Shown here piece after piece: positions 13,374 to 21,475 of a stretch of DNA of 38,678 nt. Each line of letters starts with the position of its first letter. The stretch's first letter is position 1. A model generated the notes under the pieces. That model ran no database searches. It had not been told where the DNA came from and saw only the letters and a program-made list of their open reading frames with translations. Source of the stretch: Actinomycetota bacterium (lineage in GTDB: Bacteria; Actinomycetota; Actinomycetes; Actinomycetales; Kineosporiaceae); NCBI GenBank assembly GCA_030837345.1, contig JAUPKQ010000042.1, positions 1 to 38,678 on the forward strand, read 5' to 3'. The position numbers and the translations under genes are program-made.

Positions 13374-16130
13374 TCAGGCCTTCGGTGGCGTCCCGTACAC
13401 CAGGGTGCCCTTGTAGTACACGGTGATCGTCGTCGTGTCCGCCAGGCCGGTGCTCTTCGCCGGGTACGAGTAGTCGTTGCTCTGGTCGAAGGTGGCGCCC
13501 TGGTCGGCCTGGATCCGGCTCTGGATGGGCCCGGTCGCGGCGCCCGGGTACAGCTTCCCCGCTTTTCCGGCGAAGCCCAGTTCGACGTACCGATCGGCGC
13601 CGGTGACGGGAGGGGCAACCGCGACGATCTTTCCGGTGACGTTGGCGCAGTTCACGGGAGCGTAGTCACAGGCGTAGGTCAGTGTCGTCGTCGGCTCAGA
13701 GGTGAACCAGTACCGGACGGTGATCTGGGACAGGTCTGCGACCGAGGTCCCGGTGTTGGTCACCTGGATCTCGTTGGCGATGCGTTCCGACGACGACTGC
13801 GCCGAGCGGGCGTACTGGGCCGTCAGGGTCGGTGTCCCGGTGTCGGGCCCGTCGGGTGGCGTGCCGCCGCAGGTGTCGTTGAGATCGGTCCGCGGCTCCT
13901 TCCCGTAGTAGAGCTTCCCGCCCTGGTAGACGGGAATGTTGGGGTCGAGGGCCTTGGCGTACGTTCCGTCGGTCAGACCGGCGTAGCTGAAGTCGTTGCT
14001 CGCGTCCCAGTAGGTCTTGTAGTCCGTGCTCTGCGCGGCGATCAGGCCGAATTGCAGCTCGGAGGCCCCGACGACGTCGGTGCCGCTCCAGTCGATCGTC
14101 ACGTAGTGGACGCAGCTGTTTTCCCCGCCCCAGCGCACCGGTTTGCTGACCTTCGCGGGCTGGTTGCGGTTGGCTGCCCCGGCGTCGTAGTAGATCTCGG
14201 TGGAGACGTCGGCGATGGTCTGGCCCCGCTTGTGCAGTTCGGAGATGTCGAAGAAGTACCGCGCCGACAGATCACGCTGGTAGTGCGGCGGCCGGTTGGC
14301 GAAGTTGTTGATGGTCACCGAGATCTGGCTCGCCCTGCTGGTTGCCTGCACCATCTTCGCGTACGGGAAGAAGTCAATCTTCTCGGGTTCCTTCGGCGGG
14401 GTGAAGACCTCGTTGCGCTGACCGGCGCCGTAGTACGTCCACAGGCCCGCGAGCGCTCCCACCATCGCCGCGTTGTAGTCGACGGCGACCTCGTTGTACA
14501 CGTAGTCGGACACGATGTCGACGTGCTCATCCTTCATACCGGGACCACCGACCAGCCCGCCCCACAGCGTGTGGGCGTTCTCGGCGGGGTCGTCCTGGTT
14601 GTTGGTGGTCGACCCGTGTGCCGCCGCGTGGTGCGGGTGGCGGGCGGCCTTCGCCGTCCCGCCGACGAGGTCGCCGACGCCGGGCACGTCACTGCCGAAA
14701 CCGACGATGAAGGAACGGCTCAGCGGGTTGTCGCCCATGATGTAGTTCATCTGTCCCATCGCCCAGTCGGTGAACGCGGCGCTCGACGGGTCGTCGGGGA
14801 AGTGCTTGCGGTAGGCGAGGGCCTCCAGCTGTGCGGCGGTGTTGTAGCGCGCCGAACCCCATCCGTTGAGGTAGGCGAACCCGCCGGGGCTCGTCGCCAG
14901 GTAGGTCGTGTCGCTCTTGTCGTCCCTCGGCGTGTGCGACCAGTACTCGACCTGCCACTTGTCCCAGAAGTGCACGTCCTTGCGCACCTTGGCCGGTAGC
15001 TGCGTGTCGGCCGTGACGATCGGGTCGAGGACGCTGAAGACACCGCCCCACTTCGTGTCCCAGGAATGCACCCAGATGTTCACCCACGTGTTGGTGCTGT
15101 TGCCGATCAAGGTCTTCAGGTAACCGGTGTAGGTTCCCTTGTCGTCGATCGCCAGGATGTCGTTCAGGTACTTCCGGTCACCGGTGGCCTTGAACAGCCA
15201 GGCGGCACCCCAGGACATCTCGTCCTCGTCGAAACTCGATCCGTAGAAGCCGCCGGAATACCCCAGGCCACGGTGTTCGACGGAGAAGGCGTAGAGCGCC
15301 TTGGCGGCGGCGAGGCACCGTGCGGCGTACGCGGGGTCGGCCTCCTTCGTCAGCATCGACATCATCGCGAACGCGGCGGCGTGGCTCGCTGTCTGATCGC
15401 TCGCCGGTGTCTCCGAGGTGGCGAAGTACGCCGGGCGTTTGTAGAGCTTGGGGTCCTGGAGTTCCGGGGACCCCCAGTAGGCGTGGTCGACCGAACCGTC
15501 GCCGACCTGGTAGTTGAAGGCGACGACGTTGCCGGCCTTGTCGGTGAACAGCGAGCGCAGGAAGTAGTCCGTGAACCAGCGCATCTCCTCCATCGAGTGG
15601 TCCCAGCTCTTCGTCGCGACGAAGGCTTCGGGGAACTCCAGCATCCCCCAGGCGATCGTTCCCGCCGCGTAGGCCTGGGGCAGCCCGAACTTCACGTGGT
15701 CGCCCGCGTCGTGGAATCCGCCGGACAGGTCGACGATCCCGTCGCCGTCCGGGTCGAGAACGGTCTTGTTCGCGGCGATGAACGCCGCCGACAGGTTCGT
15801 GCCCTCCCAGTCTTTGATCGGCTTCAGGGGCACGGCGCTGTCGCTGGGTTCGGAGTCACCGCGCCATTCCAGCGGCTGACGTCCCAGAGTGCGGGCGGGC
15901 CCGGACTTCTCCGCGTCGTAGAAGAACAGCGACTGCTGCAACGCCAGGGAGAGGTTGTAGTGAGGGGTGCTCGCCAGGGTCGCGGCGTGAGCGGGCGGCG
16001 CGTCACCGATGACCACCCCTCCGACGACGCTCCCGCCGACGACGGCGGCGACGAGACTGACCGGCAGAGCTAACGCGAGAGGGCGCCGGGTCCGGCGGGG
16101 ACGGTGGCGCCGCAGGAAGGATCGGAACAT
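13374..16130 (-). CDS. secreted GH9 endoglucanase with two CBM3 modules
   Basis: A 918-residue cellulase. After a basic N-terminus and signal peptide (cleavage near PAHAA, about residue 47) comes a GH9 domain (about 50-570). The catalytic pair lies in GGFHDAGDHVKFG (both Asp), with RHPHHAAAHGS and the acid Glu in YVYNEVAVDYNA. A CBM3c-type module (about 580-745) follows, starting IDFFPYAKM, as in processive endoglucanases such as Thermobifida Cel9A. The C-terminal domain (about 762-918, from TLTAQYARSAQ) is a second CBM3 rather than the FN3-CBM2 of Cel9A. ATG 16130 has GGAAGG seven bases upstream. It hydrolyses beta-1,4-glucan outside the cell. No CelR-type box (TGGGAGCGCTCCCA) was seen upstream. 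Confidence 0.93.
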   Translation of the reverse strand: MFRSFLRRHRPRRTRRPLALALPVSLVAAVVGGSVVGGVVIGDAPPAHAATLASTPHYNLSLALQQSLFFYDAEKSGPARTLGRQPLEWRGDSEPSDSAVPLKPIKDWEGTNLSAAFIAANKTVLDPDGDGIVDLSGGFHDAGDHVKFGLPQAYAAGTIAWGMLEFPEAFVATKSWDHSMEEMRWFTDYFLRSLFTDKAGNVVAFNYQVGDGSVDHAYWGSPELQDPKLYKRPAYFATSETPASDQTASHAAAFAMMSMLTKEADPAYAARCLAAAKALYAFSVEHRGLGYSGGFYGSSFDEDEMSWGAAWLFKATGDRKYLNDILAIDDKGTYTGYLKTLIGNSTNTWVNIWVHSWDTKWGGVFSVLDPIVTADTQLPAKVRKDVHFWDKWQVEYWSHTPRDDKSDTTYLATSPGGFAYLNGWGSARYNTAAQLEALAYRKHFPDDPSSAAFTDWAMGQMNYIMGDNPLSRSFIVGFGSDVPGVGDLVGGTAKAARHPHHAAAHGSTTNNQDDPAENAHTLWGGLVGGPGMKDEHVDIVSDYVYNEVAVDYNAAMVGALAGLWTYYGAGQRNEVFTPPKEPEKIDFFPYAKMVQATSRASQISVTINNFANRPPHYQRDLSARYFFDISELHKRGQTIADVSTEIYYDAGAANRNQPAKVSKPVRWGGENSCVHYVTIDWSGTDVVGASELQFGLIAAQSTDYKTYWDASNDFSYAGLTDGTYAKALDPNIPVYQGGKLYYGKEPRTDLNDTCGGTPPDGPDTGTPTLTAQYARSAQSSSERIANEIQVTNTGTSVADLSQITVRYWFTSEPTTTLTYACDYAPVNCANVTGKIVAVAPPVTGADRYVELGFAGKAGKLYPGAATGPIQSRIQADQGATFDQSNDYSYPAKSTGLADTTTITVYYKGTLVYGTPPKA

Positions 16131-16417
16131 GTGAAGGCCTTCCGTGAGGGCGTCCGACATGGTCCTGCGGCCCCGGACGGGGGGTCAACGGACGCCGTCC
16201 CGCCGCCCCGGAACGGCGCCCCGCGCGGGGGACGTGCCGTTCAGGAGCGGCGGCCGAGGTGCCTGTGATCTGCCCTGTTCCCCAGAACGCCTCCGCCGCG
16301 CCGTGATGCCGCACGGAAGGATCAGGTGAAACGCCTGTCAGCCGTAATGCCGAACACGATGAACACGACGCTGTTCGTTCCCGTCGCGGCCGGGCCGGCC
16401 TGCCGCTCACCGCCGGC
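16131..16417. other. intergenic region between GH9 and GNAT genes
   Basis: About 290 bases with no credible gene. It should hold the promoter of the GH9 gene and the terminator of the GNAT gene, both on the minus strand. Several GC-rich self-complementary runs (for example GGACGG with CCGTCC near 16170-16200) could form hairpins, but none stands out. Confidence 0.5.
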
Positions 16418-16912
16418 TCACTGACCGTCCGGCTGCCTTCTTCGTTTCCGCAGGTGGACGAGCTGGTACCCGGCGGGAACGAAGTCCCGGTGGCTCTCGA
16501 CGTACCCGAGCCGGGCATACAGGCGCAGGGTCCGGGCGCTGCGTTCTCCGGTGAACAGGCGGACGTGCCGCATCGTGCCGGGCAGCCGCCGTTCCCCGGC
16601 GAGGAGAATCTCCGAGCCCAGCCCTTCGCCCTGCCGGTCGGGGGCGACGACCAGCCGGTGCACGACGGCGGTCTCCGGGTCACCGGGATCGGCGCGGAAC
16701 CGCACGGAGGCGACAAGACGCCCCGCCTCGGTGCGGTATCCGAGGGCCAGAGTCGCCGGATCGGCGAGTTCCTCGCCCAGCTCCGCGAGGGTTTGGCACA
16801 GCGGCGGCAGCAGGAGATCGCCGTGGAGCTGAGCTTCGGGAACGTAGGCGGCCCGTTGCAGGGTCAGCACCTCTCCCGCGTCCTCGACGCCGAGCCTGAT
16901 CAGGGTCTCCAC
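16418..16912 (-). CDS. GNAT family N-acetyltransferase
   Basis: A 164-residue acetyltransferase of the GNAT fold. The acetyl-CoA binding motif A is VVAPDRQGEGLGSEILLAG (Q/RxxGxG type, about residues 87-105), followed by the typical LFTGERSARTLRLYARLGYV motif near the C-terminus. It would move the acetyl group of acetyl-CoA to an amine on an unknown substrate. The start is GTG 16912 with GGGAGG nine bases upstream. It stands alone, downstream of the AI-2E-type gene on the same strand, separated by a 167-base AT-richer gap with inverted repeats. Confidence 0.85.
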   Translation of the reverse strand: METLIRLGVEDAGEVLTLQRAAYVPEAQLHGDLLLPPLCQTLAELGEELADPATLALGYRTEAGRLVASVRFRADPGDPETAVVHRLVVAPDRQGEGLGSEILLAGERRLPGTMRHVRLFTGERSARTLRLYARLGYVESHRDFVPAGYQLVHLRKRRRQPDGQ

Positions 16913-16999
16913 CTCGGGTGACCTCCCGTTCCCTCACCGACCCGTCCGAGAGCACTCTAGGTGAAGATCGACACTCGATCGACACAGCCGCCAGTCATA

Positions 17000-17071
17000 A
17001 TCACCCGGAACAAATATGTTGATCAACAATGGACTTGTGCTCGATTTTCCGGTCGCTTCGTTCCGGGTGAT
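17000..17071. promoter_or_regulatory. AT-richer inverted-repeat element
   Basis: ATCACCCGGAAC (17000-17011) is repeated perfectly inverted as GTTCCGGGTGAT (17060-17071). Between them lies a 12-base palindrome TGTTGATCAACA at 17017-17028. The segment is much less GC-rich than its surroundings. It lies 8 bases after the AI-2E-type gene stop and about 90 bases before the GNAT start, so it could be a terminator (long stem-loop), an operator pair or an insertion remnant. Confidence 0.45.
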
Positions 17072-17079
17072 CAAGCTTA

Positions 17080-18459
17080 TTACCCGAGGGGTGAAGCGCC
17101 TCGTCGATCGCTCTCGGAGTCCTCCGCCCCGGCGTCAGTCTGGTCATCAGCGCTCTCGGCAGCATCCTCGGCCGCGTCGGCCGGTCCGATGGCGGGGTCT
17201 GTCCCTGGTGGAACGTCACCTGGAGCGGGTTCGCCGGTGGGGTGGGCGGCGAGGTAGCGGATCCCGGTGTTCAGGACGGCGAGCAGGGGCACCGCGACGA
17301 GCCCGCCGACGATGCCCGCGGTGACGACGCCGGTGGTGATGGTCAGGATCACGGCGAGGGGATGCAGGGCGACGGCTCGTCCCATGATCAAAGGTTGGAG
17401 GACATGGCCTTCCAGCTGCTGGACGGCGATGACGATGCCGAGCACGATCAGGGCGGTGATCGGGCCGTTGGCGACGAGGGCCACCAGAATCGCGACCGTG
17501 CCCGACACGGTGGCACCGATGACCGGGACGAATGACGCGAGGAAGACCAGCGCGGCGAGCGGCAGGGCCAGGGGGACTTTGAGCACGGCGATTCCGACGC
17601 CGATCCCGACGGCGTCGACGAAGGCGACAAGCACCGTGGCACGGACGTAGGACACGAGGGTGCGCCACGAGGAATGACCGGCCTCGGTCATCGGGCCCCT
17701 CGCGGCACGCGGCAGGAGGTCGCAGAGGAACCGCCAGATCTGCTGTCCGTCGCGCAGGAAGAAAAAGAGGGTGAACAGCACGATGAAGAAACCGGTGACG
17801 AGTTCGGTCACGGTGCCCGCGGTGCTCAGGGCTCTGGACGTCAACGTCTCCTGGTTCATCACCAGCTGCTGTTGAGCCTTGTCGAGGACGTTGTTCAACT
17901 CAGCCTGCGACAGGTGCAGCGGCCCGGCGGTGAACCAGCTCCTGATCTGCGCGAGCGCCTTGACCACCTGTGCCGACAGGACATCGATCTGGGCGACGAA
18001 GGTGCTGATGATCACCCCGAGACCGCCGATGACGACGACGAGCCCTCCGACGAGGACCAGGGCGGACGCCAGCGAGCGATGGACGCCGACCCGGCGGAGC
18101 GCCCCGGCGACGGGTTCGAACAGCGCCGCCAGCAACAAGGCGACGACAACGGGAATCACCACGACCCGCAGCGTCCCGATCAGCCGCATCAGGAGGTAGA
18201 CGGCGACAACGAACAGGATGATCCGCCAGGCCCAGGCCGCCGCGAGTCTCACTCCGTGGGGGATGCCCTCGTCGAGGGTCGGTGCTGTGTCGACCATGAG
18301 GACACGGCCCGGCGCGGCGTGGGGGCTCTCGGCCGGAAGACCGCTGGCCAGCGACTCGGTCGTGAGCGACTCGGTGGTACCGACGCCGGACCCGCCGGGG
18401 TGTTCGGCGACGGCACGACCTGCCCGCACTCGTTGTCCGGCCTGAGTCAACCAGCTCAT
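17080..18459 (-). CDS. AI-2E transporter family (UPF0118) membrane protein
   Basis: A 459-residue polytopic membrane protein. After a 65-residue hydrophilic N-terminus come two close helices (IILFVVAVYLLMRLIG, VVIPVVVALLLAALF), then LVLVGGLVVVIGGLGVIISTF. A central soluble stretch (about 165-225) is followed by FFIVLFTLFFFLRDGQQIW and at least four further helices with PLALPLAALVFLASFVPVIGA and LEGHVLQPLIMGRAV, both hallmarks of this family. Members export small solutes (AI-2 in TqsA; others act as Na+/H+ antiporters), so the substrate is open. ATG 18459 is preceded by GGGGAGAG. The acidic C-terminus (DAAEDAAESADDQTDAGAE) is cytosolic by prediction. Confidence 0.85.
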   Translation of the reverse strand: MSWLTQAGQRVRAGRAVAEHPGGSGVGTTESLTTESLASGLPAESPHAAPGRVLMVDTAPTLDEGIPHGVRLAAAWAWRIILFVVAVYLLMRLIGTLRVVVIPVVVALLLAALFEPVAGALRRVGVHRSLASALVLVGGLVVVIGGLGVIISTFVAQIDVLSAQVVKALAQIRSWFTAGPLHLSQAELNNVLDKAQQQLVMNQETLTSRALSTAGTVTELVTGFFIVLFTLFFFLRDGQQIWRFLCDLLPRAARGPMTEAGHSSWRTLVSYVRATVLVAFVDAVGIGVGIAVLKVPLALPLAALVFLASFVPVIGATVSGTVAILVALVANGPITALIVLGIVIAVQQLEGHVLQPLIMGRAVALHPLAVILTITTGVVTAGIVGGLVAVPLLAVLNTGIRYLAAHPTGEPAPGDVPPGTDPAIGPADAAEDAAESADDQTDAGAEDSESDRRGASPLG

Positions 18460-18562
18460 GACGGGCTCTCCCCCCGGTCGTCTCTCACCCCGTCGTTCGG
18501 CGGTCCTGACCAGTTGAGCACAAGATCGATCCATGGGCGAGATGACAGCCCGGCTCAAGCGA

Positions 18563-18610
18563 TTCTGTCTGCTGGATCCGGCAGGATCGTGACGGATCCA
18601 GCAGACAGAA
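18563..18610 (-). terminator. strong 17-base-stem hairpin after the NifX-like gene
   Basis: TTCTGTCTGCTGGATCC (18563-18579) pairs perfectly with its reverse complement at 18594-18610 around a 14-base loop. It starts 14 bases after the stop of the NifX-like gene and is the best terminator in this region. Its reverse strand resembles the elements near 11088 and 38460 (CACGATC core, then GCAGACRGAA). Confidence 0.75.
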
Positions 18611-18624
18611 CGCGTTGGCCTGAG

Positions 18625-18981
18625 TCAGTGCGAGCAGGTGTGCGAGTTCCCGCAGGAGTTATCACCGTTGACGAGCCGCCCGGCCAGGAAGTCCGCGACG
18701 AGCTTCTCGGGGTCGTCGGGGGTAACCCCGAGGACGACGGAGACTCCTGCTTCGGCGAGCAGTTCCTGGGCGTGCGCCCCCATGCCGCCGGCGAGCAGGT
18801 GGGTGGCGGCCTGCTCGGCGACCCATCGCGGGAGGCTGCCGTGCTCGTGAGCCGGCGCGGGCAGGTCCTGCCGTGACAGCAGGGCGCGTCCCTCATCGTC
18901 GACCTCGAACAGGGCGAACTCGGTGCTCTGCCCAAAGTGCGCGCAGAACTCCCCGCCAGCCATCGGAATCGCGATCTTCAT
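18625..18981 (-). CDS. NifX/NafY-like iron-molybdenum cofactor binding family protein
   Basis: A 118-residue small protein of the dinitrogenase iron-molybdenum cofactor (NifX/NafY/MTH1175) family. It begins with the family lead MKIAIPMAGGEFCAHFGQS, continues FALFEVDDEG and has the conserved LLAGGMGAHAQELLAEAGVSVVLG. Members hold or carry iron-sulfur or Mo-Fe clusters; no nitrogenase genes are near, so nitrogen fixation is not implied. The C-terminus NSCGNSHTCSH is an added Cys/His tail that could bind metal. It is divergent from a PadR regulator across an AT-rich gap with symmetric elements and ends at a strong terminator, so it forms its own regulated unit. Confidence 0.82.
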   Translation of the reverse strand: MKIAIPMAGGEFCAHFGQSTEFALFEVDDEGRALLSRQDLPAPAHEHGSLPRWVAEQAATHLLAGGMGAHAQELLAEAGVSVVLGVTPDDPEKLVADFLAGRLVNGDNSCGNSHTCSH

Positions 18982-19047
18982 CCTTGCTACCTCATCTCTC
19001 CCGCCAAGGCCGTCCCGAGGGCCGGCCCTGTGACGCGGCGACGTAGG

Positions 19048-19087
19048 ATCAGTGGTCGAACTAGTCGCTAATGATATATCACTGATC
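19048..19087. promoter_or_regulatory. candidate PadR operator
   Basis: The gap between the divergent NifX-like and PadR genes holds GATCAGTG (19048-19055) and CACTGATC (19080-19087) as an inverted pair, with the AT-rich palindrome TGATATATCA at 19072-19081 overlapping the right arm. PadR proteins bind such AT-rich inverted repeats, so autoregulation plus control of the NifX-like gene is likely (inference). Confidence 0.5.
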
Positions 19088-19120
19088 TATCGTTACGAGT
19101 GAGGGGATGGGTGGGACACC

Positions 19121-19672
19121 GTGACTCCTTCGTCTCTCCCCGGCCATGGCCGAGGCTGCGGATGCAGCGAGAGCAACCCCGGGCCCGGGGCGGGCGGATG
19201 CGGGCGCCGCCGGGGACGCCGGGTCCGCCGGGGGTGGGTCCGCCGGGCAATGGTCGCCCTGCTGGCGGAGCGTCCCATGCACGGGTACGAAATGATCTCC
19301 GAGCTCGCCGCGCGGACGGCGGGAACCTGGCGCCCGAGCCCGGGGTCGATCTATCCGATCCTGCAGACACTCAGGGAGGAAGGGCTGGTCAGCGTCACGG
19401 AGGAGGAGGGCAAGCGCTCCTACAGCCTCACCGAGGCCGGACGCCGGTCCGTCACTAGCTCCGACGCACCCTCCCCGTGGGACGAGTTCGAAGCCCCCGA
19501 GGATCAGGGAATGGACGCGGTGCTCGAAGCGTCCACCCAGCTGCTCGGGGCCGTTGACCAAGTGATCCTCGCGAGCACTCCGGAGCAGAAAGCCCGCGTC
19601 GTCGAGCTGCTCAGCCAGACGCGGGGTGCCGTCTTCGCCGTCCTGGCCGACGGCGCCCCACCCCGAAGGTGA
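19121..19672 (+). CDS. PadR-family transcriptional regulator
   Basis: A 183-residue regulator. A Gly/Arg-rich disordered lead (GCGRRRGRRVRRGWVRRA) precedes the winged-helix domain, which shows the PadR signature ALLAERPMHGYEMISELAAR, SPGSIYPILQTLREEGLVSV and the wing KRSYSLTEAGRR. The C-terminal helices (MDAVLEASTQLLGAVDQVI and onward) would form the dimer. The start is GTG 19121, and the Gly-rich lead is normal for actinobacterial PadR proteins. It is divergent from the NifX-like gene, whose metal-binding character suggests the regulator may sense metal or redox state, but no metal site is visible in the regulator itself. Confidence 0.88.
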   Translation: MTPSSLPGHGRGCGCSESNPGPGAGGCGRRRGRRVRRGWVRRAMVALLAERPMHGYEMISELAARTAGTWRPSPGSIYPILQTLREEGLVSVTEEEGKRSYSLTEAGRRSVTSSDAPSPWDEFEAPEDQGMDAVLEASTQLLGAVDQVILASTPEQKARVVELLSQTRGAVFAVLADGAPPRR

Positions 19673-19685
19673 CATCGAACACTCT

Positions 19686-19703
19686 GTTCGGAACCATCCG
19701 AAC
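19686..19703. promoter_or_regulatory. candidate operator of the GbsR-type regulator
   Basis: GTTCGG-aaccat-CCGAAC is a perfect 6-base inverted repeat with a six-base spacer, 20 bases upstream of the regulator start at 19724 and just after the PadR stop. Position and symmetry suggest autoregulation of the regulator-glycosyltransferase unit. Confidence 0.5.
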
Positions 19704-19723
19704 GATCTGTCATCATCGAACCC

Positions 19724-20188
19724 ATGGAGCCTCTGAACAACTTCGTTGAGGAGGCCGGTCTGTTCTTCGAACGGCTCGGCCTCAGCCGGACCGCGGGCCG
19801 GGTGATGGGGTGGCTGCTGGTCGGTCCGGACGCCGAGGCTGGTGAGCTCGCCGGGCACCTCGCCGTGGCGAAGAGCAGCATGAGTGTGGCGCTGCGCCAG
19901 CTCGACCAGGCTGGACTCGTCGAGCGCTACCGTCTCCCGGGTACGCGCCGTGACCGTTACCGGCTCGCGGAGGATGTCTTCGCTCGTTCCTTCCGCTCCC
20001 GGATGACCGAGTTCACCGCGTTCACCGACCTGGCGACGCGGGGACTGGACATGGTCGGCGACGACCCCGAGCGTCGAAGGCGTCTCGAACTGATGCGGGA
20101 CATGTACGCCTTCATGGGCGAGGAGTTCCCCCGCCTGCTCGACCGCTGGGACGCCCTCGTCCGGGCGAGGAAGGACGGTACGCCGTGA
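19724..20188 (+). CDS. GbsR/MarR-type transcriptional regulator
   Basis: A 154-residue winged-helix protein. The N-terminal FVEEAGLFFERLGLSRTAGR with VMGWLLVG, then LAGHLAVAKSSMSVALRQLD and the wing GTRRDRYRLAEDVF, match the GbsR subgroup of MarR-like regulators. The C-terminal half is helical (dimerisation) with no ligand motif. It overlaps the following glycosyltransferase by four bases (GTGA), so the two are translationally coupled and probably autoregulated through the inverted repeat at 19686-19703. Confidence 0.85.
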   Translation: MEPLNNFVEEAGLFFERLGLSRTAGRVMGWLLVGPDAEAGELAGHLAVAKSSMSVALRQLDQAGLVERYRLPGTRRDRYRLAEDVFARSFRSRMTEFTAFTDLATRGLDMVGDDPERRRRLELMRDMYAFMGEEFPRLLDRWDALVRARKDGTP

Positions 20189-21435
20189 GAGTTCTCCTGC
20201 TGACGCACGGCTCCCGGGGGGACGTCCAGCCGTTCCTCGCCCTCGCCCGCGGGCTGGCCGAGCGGGGACACCGACCCCGGCTGGCGGGACCGGCCCGGTC
20301 CGCCGCTCTGGCCGCCGCCCACGGGATTCCGTTCCATCCGCTGGACGACGCGAGCCTGGATCTGCAGGACCTCGTCGCCCAGAAGGGCACGAGAGCGGCG
20401 TTGACCGCGGCGCGCACGGTCAAGCCTCTGCTGCGCCGCATGCTCGACACCGCGGCCACGGCGATCCGGGACGAGGAGGCCGACCTCGTCGTCCACCATC
20501 CGAAAGCGCTGGCCGGGCCTCATCTGGCCGAGGCACTGGGCGTCCCGGCGATCACCGCGACCCTGCTGCCGCTCTACGTGCCGACCAGCGAGTTCCCGCT
20601 GCCGATGCTTCCCGCCCGCGCGGTCCCCGCCCCCCTGGCCAGGCCGAGCTGGCGGCTCGTCGCCGCGATCGACGCCCCCTACCGGGGGCTGTTGCGTGCC
20701 TGGCGGCGCGACGTCCTCGATCTTCCCGCCCGTTCTCGGACGACGTTCATGACGACGCCCGACGGTGGTCCGGCCCCGGTTCCCCTGCACGCCTGGAGCC
20801 GCCACCTCCTGCCCGCGCCCGCCGACTGGCCGAAGGCCGCGCGTCCGCTGGGGTACTGGCTCGCGCCCGCCCCCGAGACGTGGGTCCCCCCGGCACCGCT
20901 GCGCGAGTTCCTCGACGCCGGTGAGCCACCGGTGTACCTCGGCTTCGGCAGCATGGTCGGTCGTGACCCGGCCGGGCTCGCGCGGACCGTGCTGGACGCC
21001 GTCCGCCGCAGTGGGCGACGGGCGGTCCTCGCGACGGGCTGGGGCGGCCTGCGGCCCGGTGACAGTCCCCGCGACAGCCCCGGGGACGACGTCCTCGTGC
21101 TCGACCAGGTGCCGCACGACTGGTTGTTCCCCCGGTGCGCTGCCGTCGTCCACCATGGGGGCGCAGGAACGGTGGCGGCGGCGGCGCGAGCGGGGCGCCC
21201 GCAGGTGATCCGGCCGATGCTCGCCGACCAGCCGTTCTGGGCGGGCCGTGTCCACGGCCTCGGGCTCGGCCCGGCGCCCCTGGCGAGGCGCGTCGACGCC
21301 GGACGCCTCGCGGCCGCTCTCACCGGGGTCGGTGATGCCGCTCTCGTGGAACGCTGCCGGGCCATGGGTGAGGCCCTTCGGGCCGAGGACGGCGTCGCCG
21401 CCGCGGTCGACCGCCTGGAGCATCTCGCCGGGTAA
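20185..21435 (+). CDS. GT1 family glycosyltransferase (sterol/macrolide glucosyltransferase-like)
   Basis: A 416-residue GT-B fold glycosyltransferase starting at GTG 20185. The N-terminus MRVLLLTHGSRGDVQPFLAL is the acceptor-domain signature of sterol glucosyltransferase-like GT1 enzymes. The C-terminal nucleotide-sugar site shows VYLGFGSMVG, then VPHDWLFPRCAAVVHHGGAG, in which HHGGAGT is the core donor-binding motif, followed by GRPQVIRPMLADQPFWA. It should transfer a sugar from a UDP- or dTDP-sugar to a lipid-like or polyketide acceptor, by inversion. The acceptor is unknown; resistance by drug glycosylation is one possibility. It is cytoplasmic and co-transcribed with the GbsR-type regulator. 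Confidence 0.88.
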   Translation: MRVLLLTHGSRGDVQPFLALARGLAERGHRPRLAGPARSAALAAAHGIPFHPLDDASLDLQDLVAQKGTRAALTAARTVKPLLRRMLDTAATAIRDEEADLVVHHPKALAGPHLAEALGVPAITATLLPLYVPTSEFPLPMLPARAVPAPLARPSWRLVAAIDAPYRGLLRAWRRDVLDLPARSRTTFMTTPDGGPAPVPLHAWSRHLLPAPADWPKAARPLGYWLAPAPETWVPPAPLREFLDAGEPPVYLGFGSMVGRDPAGLARTVLDAVRRSGRRAVLATGWGGLRPGDSPRDSPGDDVLVLDQVPHDWLFPRCAAVVHHGGAGTVAAAARAGRPQVIRPMLADQPFWAGRVHGLGLGPAPLARRVDAGRLAAALTGVGDAALVERCRAMGEALRAEDGVAAAVDRLEHLAG

Positions 21436-21475
21436 GGAAGGGACCGCAGCGGAGACGGCGGGAGGAACCGGAGGG

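Noticed and set aside
13371-14999. 542-codon plus-strand frame opposite the GH9 gene
   Set aside because: Shadow of the GH9/CBM3 coding region; repetitive Val/Gly/Arg composition and no RBS.
18630-18655. GTGCGAG-like repeats resembling the 10701/11131 array
   Set aside because: They fall inside the coding sequence of the Cys/His tail of the NifX-like protein and lack the phased spacing.
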